Source: Mesobacterium_A hydrothermale (GTDB lineage: Bacteria; Pseudomonadota; Alphaproteobacteria; Rhodobacterales; Rhodobacteraceae). Taken from it: DNA of 64,000 nt. Location: contig NZ_JAYLLH010000002.1 of assembly GCF_035818635.1 (NCBI RefSeq), positions 62,001-126,000 on the forward strand. The letters run 5' to 3'. The position numbers were made by a program, and so were the translations under genes. Of this stretch, positions 15,205 through 22,768 are shown piece by piece (positions within the stretch are counted from its first letter, which is position 1; each line of letters begins with the position of its first letter). The notes under the pieces are model-generated. The model made no database searches. It saw nothing but the letters and a program-made list of their open reading frames with translations, and had not been told where the DNA came from.

Positions 15205-16554
15205 TCAGACCGTGTCGAGGTAGATTTCAACCTGCTCCACCGGGTCAAGTTCCGCCATGTACAGCACCTCCTGCCGCTTCGTCAGCACAAGGTTGCGGAT
15301 CATCTCGGCCGGGAAGATGCGCGGGATCACCTCTGAGCATTCAAAGGCGTCGATCGCCTCGGCCCAGGTGGTGGGGATGCGCGGCAGGTCCAGCGCATAG
15401 GCATTGCCGGTGATTGGGGCTGGGGGGTCGATCCCGTCCTCGATCCCGTTCAGCGCCGCGCCTAGGATGGCCGCGAGCATCAGATAGGGGTTCACATCGC
15501 CCCCCGCGACCCGGTGTTCGATCCGCCGCGCCTTGTGGCTGCCGCTGGGAATGCGGATCGCCGCGGTCCGGTTTTCATAGGCCCAGCAGATGCCCGACGG
15601 CGCATGCGCGCCCGGCACGATCCGGTCAAAGGAATTCTGGTGCGGGGCAAAGATCAGCGCGCTGTCATGCATCGCATTCAGGCAACCCGCCACGGCATGG
15701 CGCAGTGCATCGGTGCCCTTCGGGCCACCGTCATCGAAAATGTTGTTTCCCTCGTGGTCGAGGATCGAAAAATGGGTGTGCAGCCCGTTGCCGGCGTAGT
15801 CTTCGTAAGGTTTCGCCATGAAGGACGCGGCAAAGCCGTGCCGCCGCGCCAGCCCCTTGACCAGCATCTTGAACATCCACGCATCGTCGGCGGCGCGCAG
15901 CGCGTCGTCCTGGTGCATAAGATTGATCTCGAACTGTCCCAGTCCGGCTTCGGAAATCGCGGTGTCGGCGGGAATGTCCATCAATTCGCAGGCGTCATAG
16001 AGATCGGTAAAGAACGTGTCGAACGCATCCAGCGCCCGGATCGACATGGTTTCCGCCGCCTTGCGCCGTTTGCCGGACCGCGGGCTGACCGGCACTTCGA
16101 GGTTGCGCCCGGAATCGTCGATCAGGAAGAATTCCAGCTCCACCGCGACCACCGGCGTCATGCCGTGCGACTTGAAACGGTCCAGAACCGCGCGCAGCGC
16201 GTGGCGCGGGTCTCCGGCATAGGGGCGGCCATCCTCCCGGAACATCCAGATCGGCAGCAGCGCGGTCGGCGCCTCCAGCCAGGGCATGGGCACGAAACCG
16301 CGGTCGGTGGGTTTGAGCACACCGTCGCGATCGCCGGTTTCGAACACCAGCGGGCTGTCGTCGATATCCTCGCCCCAGATATCAAGGTTCAGCACCGACA
16401 GCGGAAAGCGGGTGCCGTCCTCGACCACCTTGTCGGCGAAACGGGACGGCACGCGCTTGCCGCGCGGCTGGCCGTTCAGGTCACAGGCAGCGGCACGAAT
16501 GGTACGGATCTGCGGATTCTTGCGCAGGTAGTTGCGGATTTGATTGCTGGACAT
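15205..16554 (-). CDS. Second glutamine synthetase-family protein (gamma-glutamyl-amine ligase-like)
   Basis: 449 aa from the ATG at 16554 (MSSNQIRNYLRKNPQIRTIR); the 47 upstream in-frame codons are rejected because they enter the SulP promoter region. Glutamine-synthetase motifs are intact: VVAVELEFFLI, EAGLGQFEINLMHQD, GNGLHTHFSILD, NRTAAIRIPSGSHKARRIEHR and the NPYLMLAAIL helix. It is clearly homologous to, but divergent from, the PuuA-like protein two genes downstream, so the pair probably handles different amines or different steps. It is the first gene of the minus-strand set of synthetase, amidotransferase, synthetase and oxidase. Confidence 0.85.
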   Translation of the reverse strand: MSSNQIRNYLRKNPQIRTIRAAACDLNGQPRGKRVPSRFADKVVEDGTRFPLSVLNLDIWGEDIDDSPLVFETGDRDGVLKPTDRGFVPMPWLEAPTALLPIWMFREDGRPYAGDPRHALRAVLDRFKSHGMTPVVAVELEFFLIDDSGRNLEVPVSPRSGKRRKAAETMSIRALDAFDTFFTDLYDACELMDIPADTAISEAGLGQFEINLMHQDDALRAADDAWMFKMLVKGLARRHGFAASFMAKPYEDYAGNGLHTHFSILDHEGNNIFDDGGPKGTDALRHAVAGCLNAMHDSALIFAPHQNSFDRIVPGAHAPSGICWAYENRTAAIRIPSGSHKARRIEHRVAGGDVNPYLMLAAILGAALNGIEDGIDPPAPITGNAYALDLPRIPTTWAEAIDAFECSEVIPRIFPAEMIRNLVLTKRQEVLYMAELDPVEQVEIYLDTV

Positions 16555-16672
16555 GGATGTCTCTTGAATTTGATCAAATACAGGGTAGCGGGGCGTACCT
16601 CCGAAATGCAAGCCGAAAGCTGCTTCGAACAGGCACTTGATCTTCCCCTGTGACAGGCAGAAGGCTGTGGTC
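16555..16672. other. Divergent spacer between the GS-like gene and SulP
   Basis: 118 bases that must hold both promoters. TTGATCAAAT at 16568-16577 is a short AT-rich patch near the GS-like start. I see no convincing -35/-10 pair or long inverted repeat. Confidence 0.3.
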
Positions 16673-17932
16673 ATGAAACCCAAGCTGCTGACCACCCTTC
16701 AGACCTATAGCCTGGCGCTCTTCCTGGCCGATCTCGGTGCCGGGGTGACCGTGGCCATGGTGGCGCTGCCGCTGAGCATGGCCATCGCGATTGCCTCTGG
16801 CGCGACGCCCGGCGTCGGGTTGATCACGGCGGTGGTGGGCGGGGTGCTGATTTCTGCGCTGGGCGGCAGCCGGGTCCAGATCGGCGGGCCGACCGGCGCC
16901 TTCATCGTCGTGGTGGCCGGCGTCATCGCCGCGCACGGGTTCGACGGGCTGGTGCTGGCCACGCTGATGGCCGGGGCGATCCTGCTGCTGGCCGGCCTGT
17001 TGCGGGCAGGCAGCCTGATCCGCTACGTGCCAGAGCCGGTCATCAACGGGTTTACCATCGGCATCGCGGTGATCATCGCCACCAGCCAGGTCAAGGACGC
17101 GCTGGGCCTGCAACTCGACAGCGTCCCGGCGGATTTCCTGGAAAAACTGCCTGCGCTCTGGGCCGTGCGCAACACCCTCGATCCCGCGGCGCTGACCGTG
17201 GCGGTGGCCACCATGGCGGCCATCGTTCTTTTGCGCCGCGCCTTTCCGCGCTTTCCGGGTTTGATCGTCGCGGTGGCCCTTGGCTCGGTGCTGGGCCATG
17301 CGCTTGGCGGGGTTGAAACCATCGGCGACAGGTTCGGTGACCTGCCGGACCACCTGCCGGTGCCGCACCTGCCGCAGATCACACTGGACCGGTTGACCGA
17401 GCTGCTGCCCTCGGCGCTGGTGATCGCCTTCCTTGCGGGGATCGAGTCGCTCCTGTCTGCGATGGTGGCGGACCGGATGATCGGCGGTGCGCACCGCCCG
17501 AATGCCGAAATCATCGCTCAGGGCGCGGCCAATATCGGGTCCGCCCTGATGGGCGGCTTGCCGGCGACGGGCGCCATCGCCCGCACCGCGACCAACGTTC
17601 GCGCCGGGGGCAAGACGCCGGTTGCCGGGATCGTGCATGCGCTGGCGATCTTGATGGCGATGATGCTGGCCGCGCCGCTGGCCGCGCATCTTGCCATGCC
17701 CACGCTGGCCGGCCTGCTGATCCTGACCGCCTGGAACATGTCCGAACCGGGGCGATGGGCCAGCTACCTGCAAGACCGTCGCGCGGATCAGGTGCTGCTG
17801 GGGCTGACCCTTGTGCTGACCGTGATGACCGATCTGACCGTGGCGATCGGCGTGGGCGTGGCGCTTGGCCTGGCTCTGCGCCTGCGTCGCCGGTCGGTCG
17901 ACCCTGCCGACTGGACCCCGCCCGAGCGCTAG
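16673..17932 (+). CDS. SulP-family anion transporter without STAS domain
   Basis: 419 aa from the ATG at 16673 (MKPKLLTTLQTYSLALFLAD). About 11-12 membrane spans. SulP features are clear: the first span with DLGAGVTVAMVALPLSMAIAIASG, GGSRVQIGGPTGAFIVVVAGV and the late repeat GGLPATGAIARTATNVRAGGKTPVAGI. The family moves sulfate, bicarbonate or dicarboxylates across the inner membrane. The protein ends soon after the last span (LRRRSVDPADWTPPER), with no C-terminal STAS regulatory domain of about 100-130 residues. It is convergent with the ABC permease, with stops 3 bases apart. Substrate unknown. Confidence 0.9.
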   Translation: MKPKLLTTLQTYSLALFLADLGAGVTVAMVALPLSMAIAIASGATPGVGLITAVVGGVLISALGGSRVQIGGPTGAFIVVVAGVIAAHGFDGLVLATLMAGAILLLAGLLRAGSLIRYVPEPVINGFTIGIAVIIATSQVKDALGLQLDSVPADFLEKLPALWAVRNTLDPAALTVAVATMAAIVLLRRAFPRFPGLIVAVALGSVLGHALGGVETIGDRFGDLPDHLPVPHLPQITLDRLTELLPSALVIAFLAGIESLLSAMVADRMIGGAHRPNAEIIAQGAANIGSALMGGLPATGAIARTATNVRAGGKTPVAGIVHALAILMAMMLAAPLAAHLAMPTLAGLLILTAWNMSEPGRWASYLQDRRADQVLLGLTLVLTVMTDLTVAIGVGVALGLALRLRRRSVDPADWTPPER

Positions 17933-17935
17933 CGC

Positions 17936-18742
17936 TCAGCGCAGAATGGTTGGCCGCACCTTCAGTTTGACCCGCACCGACTGCGGCAGGTGGCGGTTCA
18001 GGTGACGGTTGATCAGCCCGAAAATTGTGATGATGATCAATGTCAGCAGGATGAAGTACCCCGCCAGGATGGGATACGGGATAAACGGGTTGAACGTCTT
18101 GTCCGCGAAATAGCTGGCGTAATACAGCGCGTCGCCCTTCTGTTTCCACGCCGGAAATCCCGAGAAATAGACCAGCGTCGTGGCGTGGAACAGAAAGATC
18201 GCCTCGTTGGTATAGGCGGGCCACGCCAGCCGCAGCATGGTGGGCCAGGTGATCTTGCGGAATTTCTTCCAGCCTGAAAAGCCATAGGCGTCGGCAGCTT
18301 CCAGATCGCCCTTCGGGATCGACAAAAGCGCGCCATAGAAGATCTCGCCCGAATAGGCGGCGGTGTTCAGAAACAGCACGATCAGGGCCCCCAGCCACGC
18401 CGCGGTCAGCGGGTCGAAGATCGGGGACACCGATTTCAGGCTGAGGAACAGGAAATAGGCAAAGAAGATCTGGATGAACAGTGGTGAGCCGCGGAACACG
18501 AAGATGAACCAGTCGCTGGCCTTGCGCAGCGGCCAGATCGAGGATGTCTTGCCAAGGGCCACGGCGGTGGCCAGGAAGAACCCGGAAATCAGGCTGAACA
18601 CACCGAAATAGATGTTCCAGATCAGGCCCGATCCGATCAGCGTTACCTGTGTGCAGATCGAGAAATCGGACTTCGGCAGCAACCGTTCGCCGATTCCAAT
18701 CGACCTGAGCCCGTAATCGGCAATGATGTCCCAGCAACTCAT
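17936..18742 (-). CDS. Polar amino acid ABC transporter permease (HisM type)
   Basis: 268 aa from the ATG at 18742 (MSCWDIIADYGLRSIGIGERLLP), behind a G-rich stretch; upstream codons read through the dispersed repeat. About five spans; the EAA loop is EAADAYGFSGWKKFRKITWPTML, the contact site for the ATPase. FVFRGSPLFIQIFFAY is the typical N-terminal motif of His/Glu/Gln/Arg permeases. It pairs with the permease encoded immediately upstream to form the inner-membrane channel. It is separated from that gene by a dispersed hairpin element. Confidence 0.9.
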   Translation of the reverse strand: MSCWDIIADYGLRSIGIGERLLPKSDFSICTQVTLIGSGLIWNIYFGVFSLISGFFLATAVALGKTSSIWPLRKASDWFIFVFRGSPLFIQIFFAYFLFLSLKSVSPIFDPLTAAWLGALIVLFLNTAAYSGEIFYGALLSIPKGDLEAADAYGFSGWKKFRKITWPTMLRLAWPAYTNEAIFLFHATTLVYFSGFPAWKQKGDALYYASYFADKTFNPFIPYPILAGYFILLTLIIITIFGLINRHLNRHLPQSVRVKLKVRPTILR

Positions 18743-18775
18743 CGTGCCGCCCCCGCCCGCAAAAGCGAAGCCCTG

Positions 18776-18839
18776 CACATCATCTTGCCCGAAATATCCC
18801 GGGGGGAGGCGCAAGGCGCCTGGGGGCGGAGCCCCCTCT
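18776..18839 (-). repeat. Dispersed hairpin/ATATTT element, copy 5 (between ABC permeases)
   Basis: Minus strand: GGGGGC-tcc-GCCCCC stem, an AGGCGCC-tt-GCGCCT stem, then CCCGGGATATTTCGGGCAAG and ATGATG. The hairpin-core-purine order matches copies 2 and 4 and again points with transcription. Confidence 0.7.
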
Positions 18840-18854
18840 GATACGTACCCACCG

Positions 18855-19658
18855 TCATGCCAGTTTCCTCTGCGCTTCGCCACCAGCGGTGGCTTGCCCG
18901 TGGGTCAGGCGGCGCATCAGCCGATCAAGAAAGACCTCGGAAACCTTGGTAAAGGCCAGATAGAACACCAGCAACGCCAGGAAATACCACATCCGCCAGT
19001 CGCCATGCGGATAATCGGTGAACCGCGCGGTCTTCGAGCCACCCAGTTCGCGTGCCCAGTAAACGATATCCTCGACCCCAAGCAGGAACAGCAGCGGCGT
19101 CGCCTTGATCAGCACCATCCACAGGTTCGACAGGCCGGTCAGGGCATAGACCCACATCTGCGGCACAAGGATGCGCCAGAAGATCTGGCGATGGGTCATG
19201 CCATAGGACTCGGCGGTTTCGAGCTGCGCGTGCGGAACCGCCCGCATCGCACCATACAGCACATTGGCCGCAAAGGCGCCGAAGACGATGGCAAAGGTCA
19301 GGACGGCAAGGAAGAACCCATAGGTTTCGTGGACCCATTGCGGCGCGTTGCCCAGCGGCATCTTGGCAATGTCGCAGACCACGAAATCGTTGCCCTGCCG
19401 GATCGGCATGTCCCAATCGGGGCATTTCACCTTGTGACGCAGGTATTCGATCCCCTGGTCCAGCGCGATGACGAAAAACAGGAAAAACGCGATGTCGGGC
19501 ACGCCGCGCACCACCGCGATATAGGCCTTGCCGAACCAGCGCAGCGGGGCAAGGCGCGACCGCGCGGCAGAGGCCCCGCCAAAGCCGAACAGCAACGCCG
19601 CGGGTGCCGTGATCGCCAGCAACAGCAACACCGTGCCCAGCGACCAGTAGATCGACAT
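18855..19658 (-). CDS. Polar amino acid ABC transporter permease (HisQ type)
   Basis: 267 aa from the ATG at 19658 (MSIYWSLGTVLLLLAITAPA). The permease domain contains VVRGVPDIAFFLFFVIA and the EAA loop ETAESYGMTHRQIFWRILVPQM. The reading frame continues 26 codons upstream to an ATT at 19736. That stretch encodes FDYCADPSTLEGLTWLSCYL, which looks like the conserved N-terminus of this permease subfamily but holds no ATG, GTG or TTG. The true start may therefore be a rare codon, or homologues may simply be over-extended. The partner is the permease downstream; binding protein and ATPase genes lie upstream. Confidence 0.9.
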   Translation of the reverse strand: MSIYWSLGTVLLLLAITAPAALLFGFGGASAARSRLAPLRWFGKAYIAVVRGVPDIAFFLFFVIALDQGIEYLRHKVKCPDWDMPIRQGNDFVVCDIAKMPLGNAPQWVHETYGFFLAVLTFAIVFGAFAANVLYGAMRAVPHAQLETAESYGMTHRQIFWRILVPQMWVYALTGLSNLWMVLIKATPLLFLLGVEDIVYWARELGGSKTARFTDYPHGDWRMWYFLALLVFYLAFTKVSEVFLDRLMRRLTHGQATAGGEAQRKLA

Positions 19659-19762
19659 GTGTTTGCCGGTCGTCAGGTAGCACGACAGCCACGTCAGGCC
19701 CTCAAGCGTGCTCGGATCTGCGCAATAGTCGAAAATGGGGGGCCTCGGCGGTCAGGTCGGAT

Positions 19763-19814
19763 TTGAGTATTTTTTGGAAAGATGAAAGGAAGGGGCCTGT
19801 GTTCTGGCCCCTTC
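19763..19814. repeat. Dispersed ATATTT-type element, copy 6, with stem-loop after the binding-protein gene
   Basis: Plus strand: GAGTATTTTTTGGAAAGATG and AAAGG, then stem AAGGGGCC-N8-GGCCCCTT (19790-19813). Read on the minus strand the stem comes 11 bases after the binding-protein stop and is followed by CCTTTCATCTTTCC. This is well placed to be a partial terminator that keeps binding protein above permease, a common design in ABC operons. Confidence 0.6.
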
Positions 19815-19824
19815 CGCAGCGCGA

Positions 19825-20544
19825 TCAGAAGGTCGCGCCGATTTCCCATTTCTCGATCAGGGCGTTCAGGCTGCCATCGTCCTTCATCGACTGGATGGCG
19901 GCGTTGAACTTGTCCTTCAGTTCGGTGTCGGATTCGCGCACGCCCATACCGACGCCTCCGCCGATCAGTTCTTCCTGCTCCAGAAGGACGAGGTCGTCGT
20001 TTTCGTCGGCGATGGGCGTCAGGTAGGACTTGTCGGCCAGCACCGCGTCGGCTTCGCCGTTGCGGACGGCGGCGACGGTTTCGTCAGGGGTTGCGAATTC
20101 CACCAGCGTGGCGGCGCTTTCGGCCACGAAACCGGCCTGGATGGTGTTGGTCTGCGCTGCGATCACGCCACCTTTCAGGTCAACATCGGCCCCGGCCAGC
20201 GCCAGGTAGGCCGACGGATCCGGCTGGGTGTAGTTCTGGGTGAAGTCGATGACCTCGTCACGCTCTGCGGTGATCGACATGCCGGCGATGATGGTGTCGT
20301 AGTTGCCGGACACCAGGTTGGGGATGATCGAATCCCATTCATTGGTGACCCATTCACAGGTGAGTTCGGCGCGCTTGCACAGCTCATCGCCCAGTTCGCG
20401 CTCGAAGCCGTCGACTTCGCCGGCATCGTTGATGAAGTTGTACGGAGGGTAGGCGCCCTCGGTACCCATGCGGACAACGTCCTGCGCCAGTGCCATGCCC
20501 GTGGTCAGGGCCAGGGCGGCGGTTCCCAGAAGGATCTTTTTCAT
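19825..20544 (-). CDS. Periplasmic polar amino acid-binding protein (family 3 solute-binding)
   Basis: 239 aa with a Sec signal peptide (MKKILLGTAALALTTGMALA, predicted cleavage before Q21). The mature protein begins DVVRMGTEGAYPPYNFINDA, followed by GFERELGDELCKR and WDSIIPNLVSGNYDTIIAGM, all characteristic of lysine/arginine/ornithine/histidine binding proteins; the family Arg that binds the ligand carboxylate is in MSITAERDEVIDF. It delivers the substrate to the two permeases downstream. The neighbouring gamma-glutamylation genes make a cationic amino acid or amine-related ligand plausible but unproven. Confidence 0.93.
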   Translation of the reverse strand: MKKILLGTAALALTTGMALAQDVVRMGTEGAYPPYNFINDAGEVDGFERELGDELCKRAELTCEWVTNEWDSIIPNLVSGNYDTIIAGMSITAERDEVIDFTQNYTQPDPSAYLALAGADVDLKGGVIAAQTNTIQAGFVAESAATLVEFATPDETVAAVRNGEADAVLADKSYLTPIADENDDLVLLEQEELIGGGVGMGVRESDTELKDKFNAAIQSMKDDGSLNALIEKWEIGATF

Positions 20545-20575
20545 GTTTTTGCTCCCGTTGGTTGTTGAGTGTTGG

Positions 20576-21352
20576 TCAGGCGGCCATGGTCGAGGACAAG
20601 AAGCCCTGCAGCCGTTCCGATTTCGGGGCGCCGAACAGTTGTTCAGGCGCGCCTTCCTCTTCGATCAGGCCCTGGTGCAGGAACACCACGTGATCGCTGA
20701 CATCATGGGCCATCTTCATATCGTGGGTCACGATCAGCATGGTCCGGCCTTCGTCGGCCAGGCCCTTGATCACGCGCACCACCTCTTGCTCCAGTTCCGG
20801 GTCCAGCGCGCTGGTTGGTTCGTCGAACAGCAGCGCCTCGGGTTCCATGCAAAGTGCGCGGGCAATCGCGGCGCGCTGTTGCTGTCCGCCGGAGAGTTGC
20901 GCGGGCCAGGCATCGGCCTTGTCGCCGATCCCGACCTTGTCGAGGTACTTGCGCGCGGCGGCCTCGGCCTCTTCGCGGTCGCGGCCAAGCACGGTCACCG
21001 GCGCTTCCATCACATTCTGAAGGATTGTCAGGTGGGACCAAAGGTTGAACTGCTGGAACACCATCGACAGGTTGGTGCGGATGCGCAGGACCTGTTTTGG
21101 ATCGGCGGGGCGGCGCTGCAGGCCTTCGCCTTTCCAGTGGACCGGTTCCCCCTTGAAGGTGATATCGCCCTGCTGGCTGTCTTCCAGCAGGTTGGCGCAG
21201 CGCAGCAGCGTCGATTTGCCCGACCCCGAAGACCCGATCAGCGACACCACGTCGCCGCGATGGGCGGTGATGTCAACGCCTTTCAGCACCTCAAGCGCGC
21301 CATAACGCTTGTGCAGATTGCGGATCGCGATGACGGGTATGTCTTCTGACAA
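20576..21352 (-). CDS. Polar amino acid ABC transporter ATP-binding protein (HisP/GlnQ type)
   Basis: 258 aa from a TTG at 21352 that has GAAGAGG six bases upstream. This gives the usual HisP length and N-terminus (SEDIPVIAIRNLHKRYGALE). The frame continues to an ATG at 21412 and a TTG at 21424, but neither has a ribosome binding site. Walker A is GSSGSGKST (residues 40-48), the signature LSGGQQQRAAIARAL and Walker B ALLFDEPTSALDPE; the H-loop is MLIVTHDM. It powers the importer formed with the three genes downstream and is the first gene of that operon. Confidence 0.92.
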   Translation of the reverse strand: MSEDIPVIAIRNLHKRYGALEVLKGVDITAHRGDVVSLIGSSGSGKSTLLRCANLLEDSQQGDITFKGEPVHWKGEGLQRRPADPKQVLRIRTNLSMVFQQFNLWSHLTILQNVMEAPVTVLGRDREEAEAAARKYLDKVGIGDKADAWPAQLSGGQQQRAAIARALCMEPEALLFDEPTSALDPELEQEVVRVIKGLADEGRTMLIVTHDMKMAHDVSDHVVFLHQGLIEEEGAPEQLFGAPKSERLQGFLSSTMAA

Positions 21353-21465
21353 GGCTAGCCTCTTCGGACGGTTGAGCGGACTGGCGTTAGCTGAGGCGAA
21401 ATTTCCGCCCATTGCAATGTCCAAAACGGCAGAATGCCCCGCTTTCCGATCAGATTGACGGTGGG

Positions 21466-22209
21466 TCAGGTCAAATCGGTGGCGAATTTCGGCGTCGGGA
21501 CCGCAAGGAAGGCCTGTGGCGGCACCAGCGTGATGCCGCGCAGGCCCAGCAACGCGCGTGTTGCGTCGGGCAGGCGATCGACCGCCGCGACCATGGCGGC
21601 GCGCAAGGGCGCGGCATCCTGGGTCGGGCCGGTGATATAGGGCATCGCCGGGGTCGGCGCGGTCCGCTCGATCTCACGCAGCGCGCCGGCCCAAGGGTCA
21701 AAGGCCTGGATCATCCGCCAGGTGTTGCCGTCGATCGCGGCCAGGTCGGCGGCTCCCTCTGCCACCATCCGCGCAGATGCGGCGTGTCCGCCGCTTTGCG
21801 TGGCGATATTGGGCACGATCGCGCACGCTGCGAAATGGGACATGATCGCGGCAAAGCCCGACTGGCTGTGATCCTGGTTGATGACCACGCGCGCGGCGGC
21901 CAGGTCATCCAGGGATCGTCGATCATCGGCGCGCGCCACCAGCACGCTGTTGTAATACCCCGGCGGACAATCCGGCAGGCCGAAGTCAGGGCTGGCGATC
22001 AGCGACACCTTGCCCTGCAGACGGGTGCGATAGGGCAGGCCGCAGGTCTGGCTCAGCAGCAAGTCGGGGTGTTCCCAGGCCTCCCACGGATCAAGCGCGC
22101 GGTTCAGGCGCTCTGGCCCGTACCCCAGGGCCTCGCGGATCAGCCCCCAGAATACGTCGTTGGCGGCCGCGGTCTCGGGGCGGTCGTACATCGGCAGGCT
22201 GACGATCAT
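21466..22209 (-). CDS. PhnD-like periplasmic-binding-fold protein without signal peptide
   Basis: 247 aa from the ATG at 22209 (MIVSLPMYDRPETAAANDVF). The pattern of a phosphonate/phosphite-type binding protein is recognisable: the SLPMYDRPE start, DLLLSQTCGLPYRT, PGYYNSVLVARADD, AARVVINQDHSQSGFAAIM and AAIDGNTWRMI. It begins directly with the first beta-strand of the fold, and the upstream frame (Arg-rich) holds no signal peptide, so it may stay in the cytoplasm. No permease or ATPase is linked. The start overlaps the stop of a TerB-family gene by four bases, which couples the two. Confidence 0.75.
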   Translation of the reverse strand: MIVSLPMYDRPETAAANDVFWGLIREALGYGPERLNRALDPWEAWEHPDLLLSQTCGLPYRTRLQGKVSLIASPDFGLPDCPPGYYNSVLVARADDRRSLDDLAAARVVINQDHSQSGFAAIMSHFAACAIVPNIATQSGGHAASARMVAEGAADLAAIDGNTWRMIQAFDPWAGALREIERTAPTPAMPYITGPTQDAAPLRAAMVAAVDRLPDATRALLGLRGITLVPPQAFLAVPTPKFATDLT

Positions 22210-22643
22210 CTCGGCTCGATCCGCTGACGCGCCAGCGCGCTGTCGCGATCGTTGATCCCCAGCAGTTTCGACACCAGCCGCAACAACTGGTCTTCTTCGG
22301 CCTCGCGCACGCCGTCGGCCAGCACCACTTGCCACAGCGCTTCGATCACTCCGATCCGGTCGTCATAGGGCACGGCCGCCTTGATCGCTTCGGTGAACTG
22401 GAACGTGTCGGGCGCCTCCGCCTCCAATGCCTCTGCCGCGCTGCGCAGTTTTGCGGCCTCGAAGGGCGACAGGCCATAGCGCGCGGCGCAAATCTGGTCG
22501 ATCCGCACGCGTTCTTCATCGTCGAAACGGCCATCCGCGCGGGCAACGCGCACCAGAAGCGCGGTCAGTGCCAGCCGCGCATCGGCATCGGGCAAGGGTG
22601 CGGGCTCCGGCTGCATCAGCCGTTTGAGAAAATCAGCGAACAT
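22206..22643 (-). CDS. TerB-family (tellurite resistance-like) protein, first copy
   Basis: 145 aa from the ATG at 22643 (MFADFLKRLMQPEPAPLPDA). All-helical TerB-type domain: LALTALLVRVARADGRFDDEE with the acidic DGRFDDEE metal-site-like motif, and the second half repeat VIEALWQVVLADGVREAEEDQL. The two ADG(R/V) motifs are the usual paired acidic sites. The biochemical role of TerB is unclear; it is linked to tellurite and phage/stress resistance and to membrane-associated complexes. It is similar to the next gene and coupled to the PhnD-like gene. Confidence 0.85.
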   Translation of the reverse strand: MFADFLKRLMQPEPAPLPDADARLALTALLVRVARADGRFDDEERVRIDQICAARYGLSPFEAAKLRSAAEALEAEAPDTFQFTEAIKAAVPYDDRIGVIEALWQVVLADGVREAEEDQLLRLVSKLLGINDRDSALARQRIEPR

Positions 22644-22689
22644 GCCCAAGACCTATTCCGCGCCGCGCGCCGCGCCAAGCCCCAATCCT

Positions 22690-22714
22690 GCTTTCATTTT
22701 TCTCCAAATACTCA
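22690..22714 (-). repeat. Dispersed ATATTT-type element, copy 7
   Basis: Minus strand: GAGTATTTGGAGAAAAATGA followed by AAG. It lacks an obvious hairpin and lies in the 125-base spacer between the two terB genes, pointing with transcription. Confidence 0.5.
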
Positions 22715-22768
22715 CTGGTGCGCCCTTGCCGCGCGTGCGCCGGGCGCCAGTTACGCGGCGGCCGGGCC

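Noticed and set aside
16574..17773. 399-codon minus-strand frame opposite the SulP gene
   Set aside because: Low-complexity Gly/Arg/His/Gln translation without homology-like motifs; shadow of the transporter, which has clear membrane spans and family motifs.
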